A DNA stretch of 64,000 nt from Saccharina japonica. Its lineage: Eukaryota; Sar; Phaeophyceae; Laminariales; Laminariaceae. This document shows, piece after piece, positions 1 to 9,500 of the stretch. Made by a program: the position numbers and the translations under genes. The DNA lies in NCBI GenBank assembly GCA_008828725.1, contig MEHQ01000339.1:194373-258372 (forward strand), given 5' to 3'. A model generated the notes under the pieces. It made no database searches. It saw nothing but the letters and a program-made list of their open reading frames with translations, and was not told the origin of the DNA. Position 1 is the stretch's first letter; each line of letters opens with the position of its first letter.

Positions 1-735
1 TATCACGAAGCCACGACTGGATGGGGCAGGCGGCGGGCCCTGCCGCTCTACGATTTTGCGCCCCCCGAGGGGGGACTCGCCTCTCCCACATCCCCCTCGC
101 GGTCTCCCCCCTTTGAGCTTTGAGGTTGCGTGCCGGTGTCTGTTTGCTCTCGTACGAGTACGTCCCCATCATTTCTCCTTCCAGCAGAACACTACTTTCC
201 CCGCCACGGCATCACCAGCCGACCACTCGTTCAAGGAAGATGGCGCGCCCTGTCACCGTACGCTGTGGTGGCGTGTCATGCATCCCAGGCTGCTGTAGTG
301 GCGGTGCAGGCACCCTGATACCGCCTGTGTTCTGTACCATGACCACAACCCTGCGCAGCTTGACTGCTCATGCCTGGACTCCATTTTTCGACCCTTTTCA
401 TTGAGCAAGAACTAAAAACAATTTGCCCCTGGAAAAAAGGTAGCCGTCAACGTCTTTTATGCGGCGAGACTTCGGCCGTCTTTGATCAACCACGTCCATG
501 AGCAAGTTTTGTTCCACTTTTTTTTTTTTCCGAAACTCTCTATTACAGTAGTGCTACGTACTGCTTCCCCCGGCCACAGCTACCTGCTCTCCTTTGCTAT
601 AGCAGTACTGGTGCTAACTATACTGCTGCCCCAGGCAACAGCAGTGGCGATGAACATTAATCATAGATGTAGGTGTTCACGCCCTGATATATTTAACAGT
701 CCTACTATTAATAGCAGTAGTTTCTTAGGGGGCAA
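1..735. other. Leading stretch, no recognised gene
   Basis: I see no family I can name here. A 54-codon reading frame at 240-404 (+) begins ATGGCGCGCCC and has five cysteines in its first half, but it lacks a signal peptide, splice context or recognisable domain. The first 130 bases are rich in C and CT tracts. The stretch ends at the left target duplication of a hAT-like element. Confidence 0.4.
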
Positions 736-1895
736 GTCGTAACTAGTGTTGGTAATCAACTTGAAAAAGGGGTTGACTTGACTGTTGACTCAGGGTTGAC
801 TATTGGGGATTTTAGTTGATTGATTAATCATGATTAGTTGACTTTTAGGCAAGTTCGTGATTATGTCAACTTTCTCAAAAAGTTGCCTCTTTGTTGATTA
901 TTGTTGATTTTTTGTAGAGAAATATTAGACGTTTTCATGCCGGGAGTGGTTTAGAGCGCCGTTTGGAGCCCACGATGACGATGATAGCTACCCACCCTAA
1001 GCCTCCAGTAGCCAAGCACGCAGCACACCCTCGACTCTGTAGAGGAAGAGATTCCGTCGGTAGCGTGCTCGAAATCGTCGGAAACCACGACCAAGTTGAC
1101 AGTACTCGGCCACGTTGCCCCCCCCAACCCTTGGGTGAAAAGGCCCCCAAACGTGAGTTGTTTCAGGCGAGCAGGCCATTGAACTCCGTCGATCTCCTGG
1201 TCGAAGTAGTCACCGAACTCCAGACATACGACTGAGTCCGGCCTGGCCACCGCCTACACCCTGTCGTGGAATCTAACGCTGAACACCACCTCCTCGACGT
1301 CGGCAAGAGCGGGCATGTAACGAGTCAAGACCGCAGTTGACAACAGGTCCCACTTGACGCTCAGCACTCGGATCCGTGGCACGCGCGTTCCACGATCCAA
1401 CCCGTTGTTGTTGGGAAGTACTTCGCCAGCTACCCCGTTGTTGTCGGGAAGTGCTTCGCCAGCTATCGCAATCGGCAGTAGTGAGGGGGAGGTGTTGTCC
1501 GAAACGAACAAGTTTGCGCGAGGCAAGCTTCGCAGAGCCGCACACACTTGCAAGGACGTTTCCTGGAGCTGCTTCGTCGATGTGTACCACCTCTCTCCAT
1601 CCATGTCGTTCATGTCGACGAGCAGGGCGGCCTCCGCTGTTCCTACCATGCTGACGGGGTGGCTATGACCGAGGTATACAGCTATACAGCAATGATAAGT
1701 ACGAAGTAAAATAGTACCAAAAAATCAAATAATCACGAAAAAAACACCAAAATAAAGTTGATTTTTAAGGCATGACTTTTTTGAAAAAATCATATAATCA
1801 CGGCAATAGTTGCCCTGATTAAGCCTATAAAAAGTCATGCCTAAAAATCAAGTAACTTGACTTTTTGAAAGTTGATTACCAACACTAGTCGTAAC
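736..1895. mobile_element. Non-autonomous hAT-like element with captured gene fragment
   Basis: The element body is 744-1887 (1144 bp). Its ends are inverted copies of TAGTGTTGGTAATCAACTT, followed by similar AAAAG-rich sequence. Both sides carry the same 8-bp duplication GTCGTAAC, at 736-743 and 1888-1895. Terminal repeats starting with a TAGTGTTGG-like sequence and an 8-bp target duplication are typical of the hAT superfamily. There is no transposase frame, so it must be mobilised in trans. The interior is an LRR-like coding fragment on the minus strand. The perfect target duplication suggests a fairly young insertion. Confidence 0.85.
951..1649 (-). pseudogene. Leucine-rich-repeat (FNIP-like) protein fragment inside hAT element
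   Basis: The minus-strand frame reads from 1649 to 951 with one in-frame TAG at 1254-1256. After the stop it shows two tandem units of about 22 residues with the pattern L-x-FG-x-x-F-x-Q-x-I/L-x-G-x-x-WP-x-x-(L/V), for example FGDYFDQEIDGVQWPARLKQ. This spacing matches FNIP/LRR-type repeats, which pack as a solenoid and usually mediate protein binding. The upstream part carries a 10-residue direct repeat (GEALPDNNG / GEVLPNNNG). The fragment lies entirely between the hAT ends, so it was probably captured by the transposon. No start with a signal or transit sequence is visible. Assignment to the LRR family rests on motif recognition only. Confidence 0.5.
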
Positions 1896-2545
1896 CAGGG
1901 CGTAAAATAGGCGTCCGGCTCGTGGTGAAATCACCGCACCACGTCGCCGAAGGCAATGTGCGGGCCCGCACCACATCGCCGAAGGCGATGTGCGGCTCCC
2001 CGCAGGGGCCCCCGGAGGGCCCCCGGAGGGCTCCCGGAGGGCCGCCGGAGGCCGCTTTTTTTCAACATACATGCGTCAATATATACTCAAAATGTGCGTT
2101 TTCGAGTTGTTTGAGGTCTGGAACGTCCTCAGGCATAGGAAAACGGCAACAGTTTCAGTCGAATTCTCAAAAGAAGTAAAGTACTCTATGCCGAAAGAGG
2201 AAAAAAGACCTAAACATAGCATCTGAGACGAAATCAAGACCAAAAAAAGACCAAAAAATGTTTCGCCTGCGGCGAAAAACACGCCAAAACAAATTTCGCC
2301 TGCGGCGCAATAGGTCCAAAAAACAAATTGCCTGCGGCGAAACAGACCCCAAAAAAAAAAACGCCTACGGCGAAAAAGGACCCGCACAATTTTGTTTGGC
2401 CTACGGCGAAAAAAGGTGCGGCACAAGAAAAGCGTGGTGCGGCAAGCCGCACCATGCCTTCGCGGAGTGGTGAAAAATGCGAGATTGGCGAGAAAAAGGT
2501 GCGGCAGCGCAACATTTCACCACCTATTTTACGCCCTGTCGTAAC
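1889..2545. mobile_element. Second hAT-like element with GCCTGCGGCGAAA microrepeats
   Basis: The body is 1896-2538. Its ends are inverted copies of CAGGGCGTAAAATAGG, flanked by a 7-bp TCGTAAC on each side (1889-1895 and 2539-2545). The left part is very GC rich, with tandem CCCGGAGGG units near 2008-2060. The middle (2258-2420) repeats GCCTGCGGCGAAA, spaced by A-rich linkers. There is no transposase frame. The neighbouring hAT at 744-1887 landed exactly on its left flank. A related sequence with similar GCGGCGAAA and GCGCAACA motifs lies at 32385-32590. Confidence 0.7.
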
Positions 2546-3386
2546 GCATACATACATACATGATGCGTCGTGTACTCTTACCTTTATTTTTAATAGACTA
2601 CGAGCTGGTTCCAGCAAGAGCAGGAGCATTTCGTCTTCAGACTTTTGCACCATGAATGAAAACGAGTTGGAAAACGAAATTTGGCAGGGTTGTTCTTCAT
2701 GACCATACGAAAAAACGACATGATGGCCTTTTTTGAAAAAATGATTTTTTGGTGAATGAGGTACATTTTAGCGTTTTTTTGTTTTTTTCCGGCAACTTTG
2801 ACCCAACATCACAGACGAACTAAAACGAAAATGAAAAAAGGCCATCTTGTCGTTTTTTCCTATGGTCATGAAGAACACGCCTGCCAAATTTCGTGTTCCA
2901 ACTCGTTTTGATCTATGGTGCAAAAGTGATTTCCGCGAAGTGTATTTTTTCCCCTAAGGTTTCAAATTTGCTCAATACATTTTCCTAGTAACTTGGCAGG
3001 CGGTTCTTACCACAGCCTGATAGGCTCGCGGGAAGCAAAAACGTGACATGGACGTCTTCCCCTTGTTGATGCGGTCCTGTCAAGACTTCTAAACTCGAAT
3101 TAGTCGGCGTATTGACCGATATATGGCCTGAATACTATTATATTGGTTTTACTATAGGATTACTGCAGGAAAGCTATCCCCTATGGAATAACGCCTCCCT
3201 AAGGAATACCAATATGACCATATCTCGCGAACTACAACTCGTACGCCAAAAATCTCTTCACCGATGTGTTCCCCTTGGCGATGCCCTCATGTCGATATCT
3301 GTAGTGTTCGAAAAAGTAATGTATTCCGTTTTTTATTTCCCGAAGAAGCTATCTTATGTTTCTCTCTGGAACAAGCTCGTAATTAA
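2546..3386. repeat. Foldback repeat (arms 2640-2735 and 2834-2935) and unassigned sequence
   Basis: The left arm (TTTTGCACCATGAATGAAAA at 2642 onward, to GGCCTTTTTT) is the reverse complement of the right arm (AAAAAAGGCC at 2834 to TGGTGCAAAAG near 2926), with few mismatches. The spacer is about 100 bp, which gives a small foldback element. From 2936 to 3386 I see no gene. The open frame at 3112-3456 (+, 114 codons) has no recognisable motif and its end only shadows the reverse-transcriptase fragment. Confidence 0.6.
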
Positions 3387-4103
3387 TGCCGAAGCGCATG
3401 CTACAATCGGTTCAAGCGGGAGCTGTACGATATGGAGGATGCCCCGTTCACTCTAAAGGTGCGCATGCTAAAGGCCGAGGTGATGGAGACACTGCTGTAC
3501 GGGTGTGTGACGTGGACCCTTGGCCAGGAGCACTTCGCTGAGCTCCGAACGGCACACCACAAATTCCTCCTACGGCTCATTGGTTTCCAGCGCCGACAAC
3601 GCACCGACCATCTCATGTCGTACGCCAAGGCTCTCAAGAAGGCACAATGCGAGAGCGTTGAGACGACCATCCGCAAACGACGCCTCCTCTTTGCGGGGGG
3701 CGTACAGCGCACGACCAATGAGCGGCTGACCAGGCGGGTGATGTTTGGGACGATCGCCGGTGGGACGAACCCGGGGCCTGGCCGACCAGAAAAGAACTGG
3801 GCACAATGTCTAGCAGATGACCTCAGGGTTTTTCGAGCGACAGAGGGCTCCACAGAAAGCTCCCCTTTACTGTTCGGAGCAGAGACGTTACTATGGCCGA
3901 GGGCGGCAAAAAAGAGGGGGGTGTGGTATCGGGGGGTTGGCGAGGCGGCGGACCATTTCATGGCGAGGTGGCACAGGGCCGAAGCGGAGAGGAGCTGGCT
4001 ACGGCATACAGCTGAGGACGCCAAGAGAGGCGACCAGGAGAGGGGGGGGGGGGGCAGGGGCGGCCGTACTGATACAGCTGTCGACGAATGCAGAAACGAA
4101 ATG
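3387..4103 (+). pseudogene. LINE (non-LTR) reverse transcriptase, C-terminal fragment
   Basis: This is the C-terminal end of a LINE-type pol protein, which copies element RNA into DNA at the target site. The frame is open from about 3387 and reads through NRFKRELYD, then EVMETLLYGCVTW, a hallmark of the segment after the catalytic palm in many non-LTR elements. It continues through FLLRLIGFQRRQRTD, NPGPGRPEKNW and a W-H-R-rich tail. The N-terminal endonuclease, the RT fingers and the catalytic YADD-type motif are absent. The upstream sequence does not encode them, so this is a 5'-truncated, dead copy. The frame runs into the assembly gap at 4104. No in-frame stop or frameshift is visible in what remains, suggesting a fairly recent insertion. 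Confidence 0.85.
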
Positions 4104-4913
4104 NNNNNNNNNNNNNNNNNNNNNNNNNNNNNNNNNNNNNNNNNNNNNNNNNNNNNNNNNNNNNNNNNNNNNNNNNNNNNNNNNNNNNNNNNNNNNNNNN
4201 NNNNNNNNNNNNNNNNNNNNNNNNNNNNNNNNNNNNNNNNNNNNNNNNNNNNNNNNNNNNNNNNNNNNNNNNNNNNNNNNNNNNNNNNNNNNNNNNNNNN
4301 NNNNNNNNNNNNNNNNNNNNNNNNNNNNNNNNNNNNNNNNNNNNNNNNNNNNNNNNNNNNNNNNNNNNNNNNNNNNNNNNNNNNNNNNNNNNNNNNNNNN
4401 NNNNNNNNNNNNNNNNNNNNNNNNNNNNNNNNNNNNNNNNNNNNNNNNNNNNNNNNNNNNNNNNNNNNNNNNNNNNNNNNNNNNNNNNNNNNNNNNNNNN
4501 NNNNNNNNNNNNNNNNNNNNNNNNNNNNNNNNNNNNNNNNNNNNNNNNNNNNNNNNNNNNNNNNNNNNNNNNNNNNNNNNNNNNNNNNNNNNNNNNNNNN
4601 NNNNNNNNNNNNNNNNNNNNNNNNNNNNNNNNNNNNNNNNNNNNNNNNNNNNNNNNNNNNNNNNNNNNNNNNNNNNNNNNNNNNNNNNNNNNNNNNNNNN
4701 NNNNNNNNNNNNNNNNNNNNNNNNNNNNNNNNNNNNNNNNNNNNNNNNNNNNNNNNNNNNNNNNNNNNNNNNNNNNNNNNNNNNNNNNNNNNNNNNNNNN
4801 NNNNNNNNNNNNNNNNNNNNNNNNNNNNNNNNNNNNNNNNNNNNNNNNNNNNNNNNNNNNNNNNNNNNNNNNNNNNNNNNNNNNNNNNNNNNNNNNNNNN
4901 NNNNNNNNNNNNN
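4104..4913. other. Assembly gap (810 N)
   Basis: This is a run of undetermined bases. The LINE frame enters it from the left and an R1 repeat copy emerges on the right, so the gap probably hides the LINE 3' end and the R1 5' end. Long frames drawn across it are meaningless. Confidence 0.99.
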
Positions 4914-5312
4914 GTGTGTGTGTTCTTCACATTAAACCTTCCTTTCTACCCGTCGACATCCAGCACACCCAGTGTCCGTGCCGATTCATCATCCTAAAAA
5001 GGTACCAGTTCTGTGGTCACAAAACTACGACACAGAGATACTACGCTCAGTGCAGTAAGCAGAGCAGACAATGCAATGCCATATACGACAGGCAAGACCT
5101 ACCCTGCTAGCAATCCAGGTGCATGCAAGAGAAAAAAAGAGAAAAGAAAGAAAAAAGCGAAAAGGAAAAAATGAAAAAATAATAGAAAGTAAACATACTG
5201 AAGCAAATCAACAATCAAGCAACCAAACAAAAGCATGACAAAAAGCAGTGCAGTAAGCTGAGCAGACAATGCCATGCCATATACGGCAGGCATGGTCCAG
5301 GTGCATGAAAGA
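4914..5312 (+). repeat. R1 repeat, type copy plus partial second unit
   Basis: R1 is a recurring unit of about 235 bp. In this orientation it begins with GTGTGTTCTTCACATTAAACC, followed by CCGTCGACATCCAGCACACC and GTGGTCACAAAACTACGACA. It ends in CCAGGTGCATG followed by an A/G-rich tail (AAAGAGAAAAA). The A-rich tail suggests a retroposed SINE. A second partial unit (5236-5312) repeats the last 75 bp. Read backwards, the CCGGATGTCGACGGGT segment resembles the B-box area of SINE-1, which hints at a shared tRNA ancestry; that is inference. Confidence 0.75.
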
Positions 5313-5594
5313 GAAAAATAGCAAACAATAAGAGAAAAAGCGAACCCACAAGGTTTCTGTTTCATTTTTGTTATACGAGTATATTACTATTAATAGATGT
5401 CGGACAATACGGATGTCGACCAATACGCCGGAAAACCGGGAATTTATTTGGTTTTTCTGTTGCAGGATGTCGACCAATACGTCGAAATGAAATAACACGC
5501 AGCTGTATCGCCTTTTCGTTATTTCGCCTGCCTGCAGAATTTTTGAGGATCTCGTGCCCGACTACTCGTTCATACGAACCCGTTGATACTTGAT

Positions 5595-5750
5595 ACTGCT
5601 CTGCTTAATGCACTGAGGGTAGTATCTCTGTGTCGTAGTTTTGTGACCACAGAACTGGTACCTTTTTAGGATGAAGAATCAGCACGGACACTCGGTGTGC
5701 TGGATGTCGACGGGTAGAAAGGAAGGTTTAATGTGAAGAACACACACAGC
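5595..5750 (-). repeat. R1 repeat copy
   Basis: Reverse-orientation copy with the diagnostic TAGTTTTGTGACCACAGAAC, GGATGTCGACGGGTAGAAAG and GGTTTAATGTGAAGAACAC segments. With 4914-5168 it makes an inverted pair. Confidence 0.8.
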
Positions 5751-5771
5751 AAAAAATATATATACTGCTGT

Positions 5772-6136
5772 ATGTCGGTCGCCCCGGTAGACTAGTAGTG
5801 GTCAGCTTCAAATACTACTACTATCATTAGTACCCGAGGTCAAAGGCCACCGTGGTGAGAGATCTTGACTTTATTTGAAAAAAAAAAAAGGAACCAACAA
5901 TTGCTTCGTGGTGCGGGTAGGTGGAATCCGACGCAAGTCGACGAGGAGGGAAGAAAGTCAGTGCTGAAATCTTCTCGCGATTAAAATTCAAGGCAAGAAC
6001 TGTACGAGTGTGGGTGGATGGAGAAGAGCCTACTTTGTGACCCCGGATCTGAGTTACGACTGTTGATAGGAAGGAGGCAGAAAGAAAGGGCGAAGATAAT
6101 AAATGGGATGGACAAGAAAAAAAAAGAAAAGTACTT
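5772..6136 (+). mobile_element. SINE-1 copy (degraded head)
   Basis: The head at 5772 (GTCGGTCGCCCCGGTAGACT) matches the tRNA-like start of SINE-1. The body from about 5935 contains GAGGGAAGAAAG, TCTTCTCGCGAT, GACCCCGGATCTGAGTTACG and GGGCGAAGATAATAAATGGG, followed by an A-rich tail. The sequence between head and body has diverged. Confidence 0.7.
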
Positions 6137-6189
6137 GGCCAACTCAGCAGGCGGACACCCTGGAAAAGTTGGAACGGGTTCGTTCTCAG

Positions 6190-6354
6190 TACGTGTCGTA
6201 ATTTTTGTGACCACATAATAACTTGTATCTCTCTAGGATGAAGAATCGGCAGACACTGGGTGTGCCGGATGTCGACGGGTAGAACCTAGACCTTTTTTTA
6301 GCGGGTCATCACCCATAGGCTCAGGGTAGAACGGAAGGTTTCATGTGAAGAACA
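6190..6354 (-). repeat. R1 repeat copy with internal insertion
   Basis: Reverse copy (TTTTGTGACCACATAATAAC ... GGATGTCGACGGGTAGAAC). About 45 extra bases near 6285-6330 separate it from the terminal GGAAGGTTTCATGTGAAGAA. It ends about 240 bp upstream of the gene B start codon. Confidence 0.75.
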
Positions 6355-6591
6355 CACAAAACGCAGAAAAGCGTCACCAAATACGGCTGTGTAATATTCG
6401 TGTAATGTTCGGCGGGGCGTTCAACGATCCCTCCAACGCCCACTCCGTGTTTTCACTTTCCGTAGGCACACGCCCCGCAGCCCCCTCATCCTCACACCTC
6501 CCTTGTGTGCTTCATCAGTCATTCTGTCCTCTCAAAACCATCTTGCACGGCTGCACCACTACCAACACCACACCAATAATATCTCAGCATC

Positions 6592-9500
6592 ATGGTTCGC
6601 ATTTCCTCAGTGGGGTCGGCTCTGCTTGTGGCGGCATCTGCGCTCACCGTCGCCAACGCCCACTACGAGTACACGGTGAGCTGAGACAAAACAAAAAAGA
6701 AGCAGCAAGCAGCGGTACAGCTGTGCCTTCCTACGTATATACCAATATGATATATAAAAGTCGTCGAATCCAACCAACTCTCGACCCTTCTTCGAAGATT
6801 GACGCCTCTATATACAAGTGCTCGGCGTTTGGTACAAAATGTGTCGTTTTAGCGGAGCCTTTAGTTTGGGTTTGTCTTTCTATCTGGGGCTATCACCGAC
6901 TGACTTCCTACCTGTAGTTAGGAAAATTATTGTATCCGGCCTTGATATCCGTAAAGCCTGCGCCGTGCTGTGAGCGAAAGAGGCCCTCGAGGCGTGTTCT
7001 TTGATTCTGTTCTAACGGCAAGACTGTCGATATATTGGCATCTCCGCACCCCCCCCCCCCCCCCCCCCCCCCCCCGACGTCCCTAGAGTACTGCGCGATA
7101 CGCAACCCCAACCCAACCCGTGCTGTCGCGCCGCAACTCAACCCAACTGAACCCAACCCAGCCCCTCGTGCACGTTCATAAGTGGATAGATCTGTCCGGT
7201 CTGCCTCAAGCCTCGAGTATCGCTGCACCTATATAAGACTGTATACTCGTAGGCTTTGGCGGGATGGGGGGGTAGTTGGAGTATGTATATTGCTAGTCTG
7301 CCAATACGAGTCGTAGCCGAACCGAGCCTCTCGTCGATTGCCACTGCTGCCGCTGCTGTTGTACGTTTCCGCGATCTTCGGGGCGATAGAGCGATATGCG
7401 CATATTATTTTGTGCAGGTTGCAGTATATGTATACTTCAACCAAGTAGTAAGTAAAATTCAAACAAAGAACGTTTTCAGGGCGGTAAACCAAGAAAAAGT
7501 TCGAAACTTCGAATGAGATACACACCTCCCGGTGCCGCAGGTTCGACGACGCCGAACATAATACGCGTTTGTTTATAGAGCACGACTGGTTCGTGTGCTG
7601 CTGCTGTCGCCACTAATTCCAAAAATTAATAGTCTCCCCCGAAGACGTGAGTGAGTGCATTTCTGAAGGGGTTGACGTAACAGTGGTAAGCACGGTGGGA
7701 ATGTGAACCGTGAAAAATGCACCTAACTGGCCGGCCATGCTCAACATATAATACACGTATATATGGAGCGTGTATTTATAATAATAGTAGAAAAACCGGA
7801 CACGTACATAGTCGCAACGCAGTTGGGAGTTTGACGAATGTTCTTGTACTTTTCAATCATTGTATACCAGGTATACTATTAACTTATATTCCGGGTCACA
7901 TAGTGTGCGTGTGCGTGTCCTTCACAATAAACCTTGCTTTCTACCCGTCGACATCCAGCACACCCAGTGTCCGTGCCGATTCTTCATCCTAAAACGATAC
8001 CAGTTCTGTAACCACAAAACTACGACACAGAGATACATACTACACTCGGTAGTAGTAGGCTCTTATTCCCCTTCCTCACGACGGTGCGTGGTTTGCCTAC
8101 AGTAGCTATTTTATCGAGAAGAGGCGTTCAGCACTTTCTTCCCGAGTCGAATTGCGCCGAATTGTACCCCCGAATGTCAGTGCCAATTGAGAAGAAACGC
8201 CTGCTGCATACACAGTACAGGAAACCTGCTAAGAAACAGGAAATCTGGTCCAGGCTGAAATTCTTATTTTTGAGAGGGTACTTTCTACACTAACTTCAAT
8301 ATATCGACTCCCGAAATTCTTGTTTTCCTCTAAATATCAGCCTGCCTTTCTTATTAGCCGGTTTCTTACCAGGTGTCCTGTATTGTATACGGAGACTTGG
8401 ATCTCCGACCTCAACTACTACATACTACATACGTAGATCAGTGTTCGAGTGCAACCGGTTATTTGTTCTGTTGTTGATAGTTTTAATTTTCCCTCTTATG
8501 CCTGTTGTACGAAAACAAATTGTTGGCTTGGTGGATGGCGAGTCTCTTTTTTCTCGGTGGTTTTGTTTTTCTCGGTTATTTACTCTTTTGCTCCTGTCCT
8601 CATTTTTTTTTTTATGTACGAGTAATTTTTTTTTGCTTTTTTTTCATTGTCTTGTCACATGTCCGGCTAGCCACCACACATTTTTGTATTTTTTTACTAT
8701 GTACGAGTACGCGTTATGCTTTTTCATTACAATGTACTGCTGCTGTGTGTGTGTTCCTTCACATTAAACCTTCCTTTCTACCCATCGACATCCAGCACAC
8801 AGCACACCCAGTGTCCGTGCCGATTCTTCATCCTAAAAAAGGTACCAGTTATGTCAGTAGCCTTTGCCAGAGCTCTTGACCCACAAATCGTACCAGATAA
8901 AGTACCAAATATATTACGGTTTTTGTGGTGGTCCGCACAGTTTTTTTCAAATTGTCCATAACGCGCGGCGAAGCCGCGCACGGGTCGAGCCTTAGCCTGG
9001 ACTAGGGTTGGGGTTAGGGTTAGGGTTAGGGCTGGGTTGGGTCGACGGGTTCTCGTGATTTGATTAAAAAAAACACCCAAAAACACGTAAAAACAGCAAG
9101 AAATCGTAATATATTTGGTACTTTATCTGGTACGATTTGTGGGTTAAGAGTGGTAAAGGCGCCTCAGTTATGTGGTCACAAAACTACGACACAGAGATAC
9201 TACGCTCAGTGCAGTAAGCAGAGGAGATGCAATGCCATATACGACAGGCAAAACTACCCTGCTAGCAATCCGGGTGCATGAAAGAGAAAAAAAAAGAGAA
9301 AAAGCGAAAAGGAAAAAAAAAAAAAAAAAAACATAATATCCATGTTTTGTGGCCACATATACTACATCGGCTTTTTTTTTCTCTAGAATGAAGAATCCGC
9401 AGGGACCGTGGCGTGCCGGATGTCGACGGGTCGAAATTGCGGTTTAATCCGAAAAGCACGTCGTGCGCATTTCATGTCATACTACAGTACATGCTACCAG

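Noticed and set aside
3401-5110. Long frames spanning the N run
   Set aside because: They are open only because undetermined bases contain no stops; only the LINE part before 4104 is real.
8995-9040. Chromosome end or telomere
   Set aside because: Only a few degenerate TTAGGG units, inside an inverted-repeat element that has another copy at 60.6 kb.
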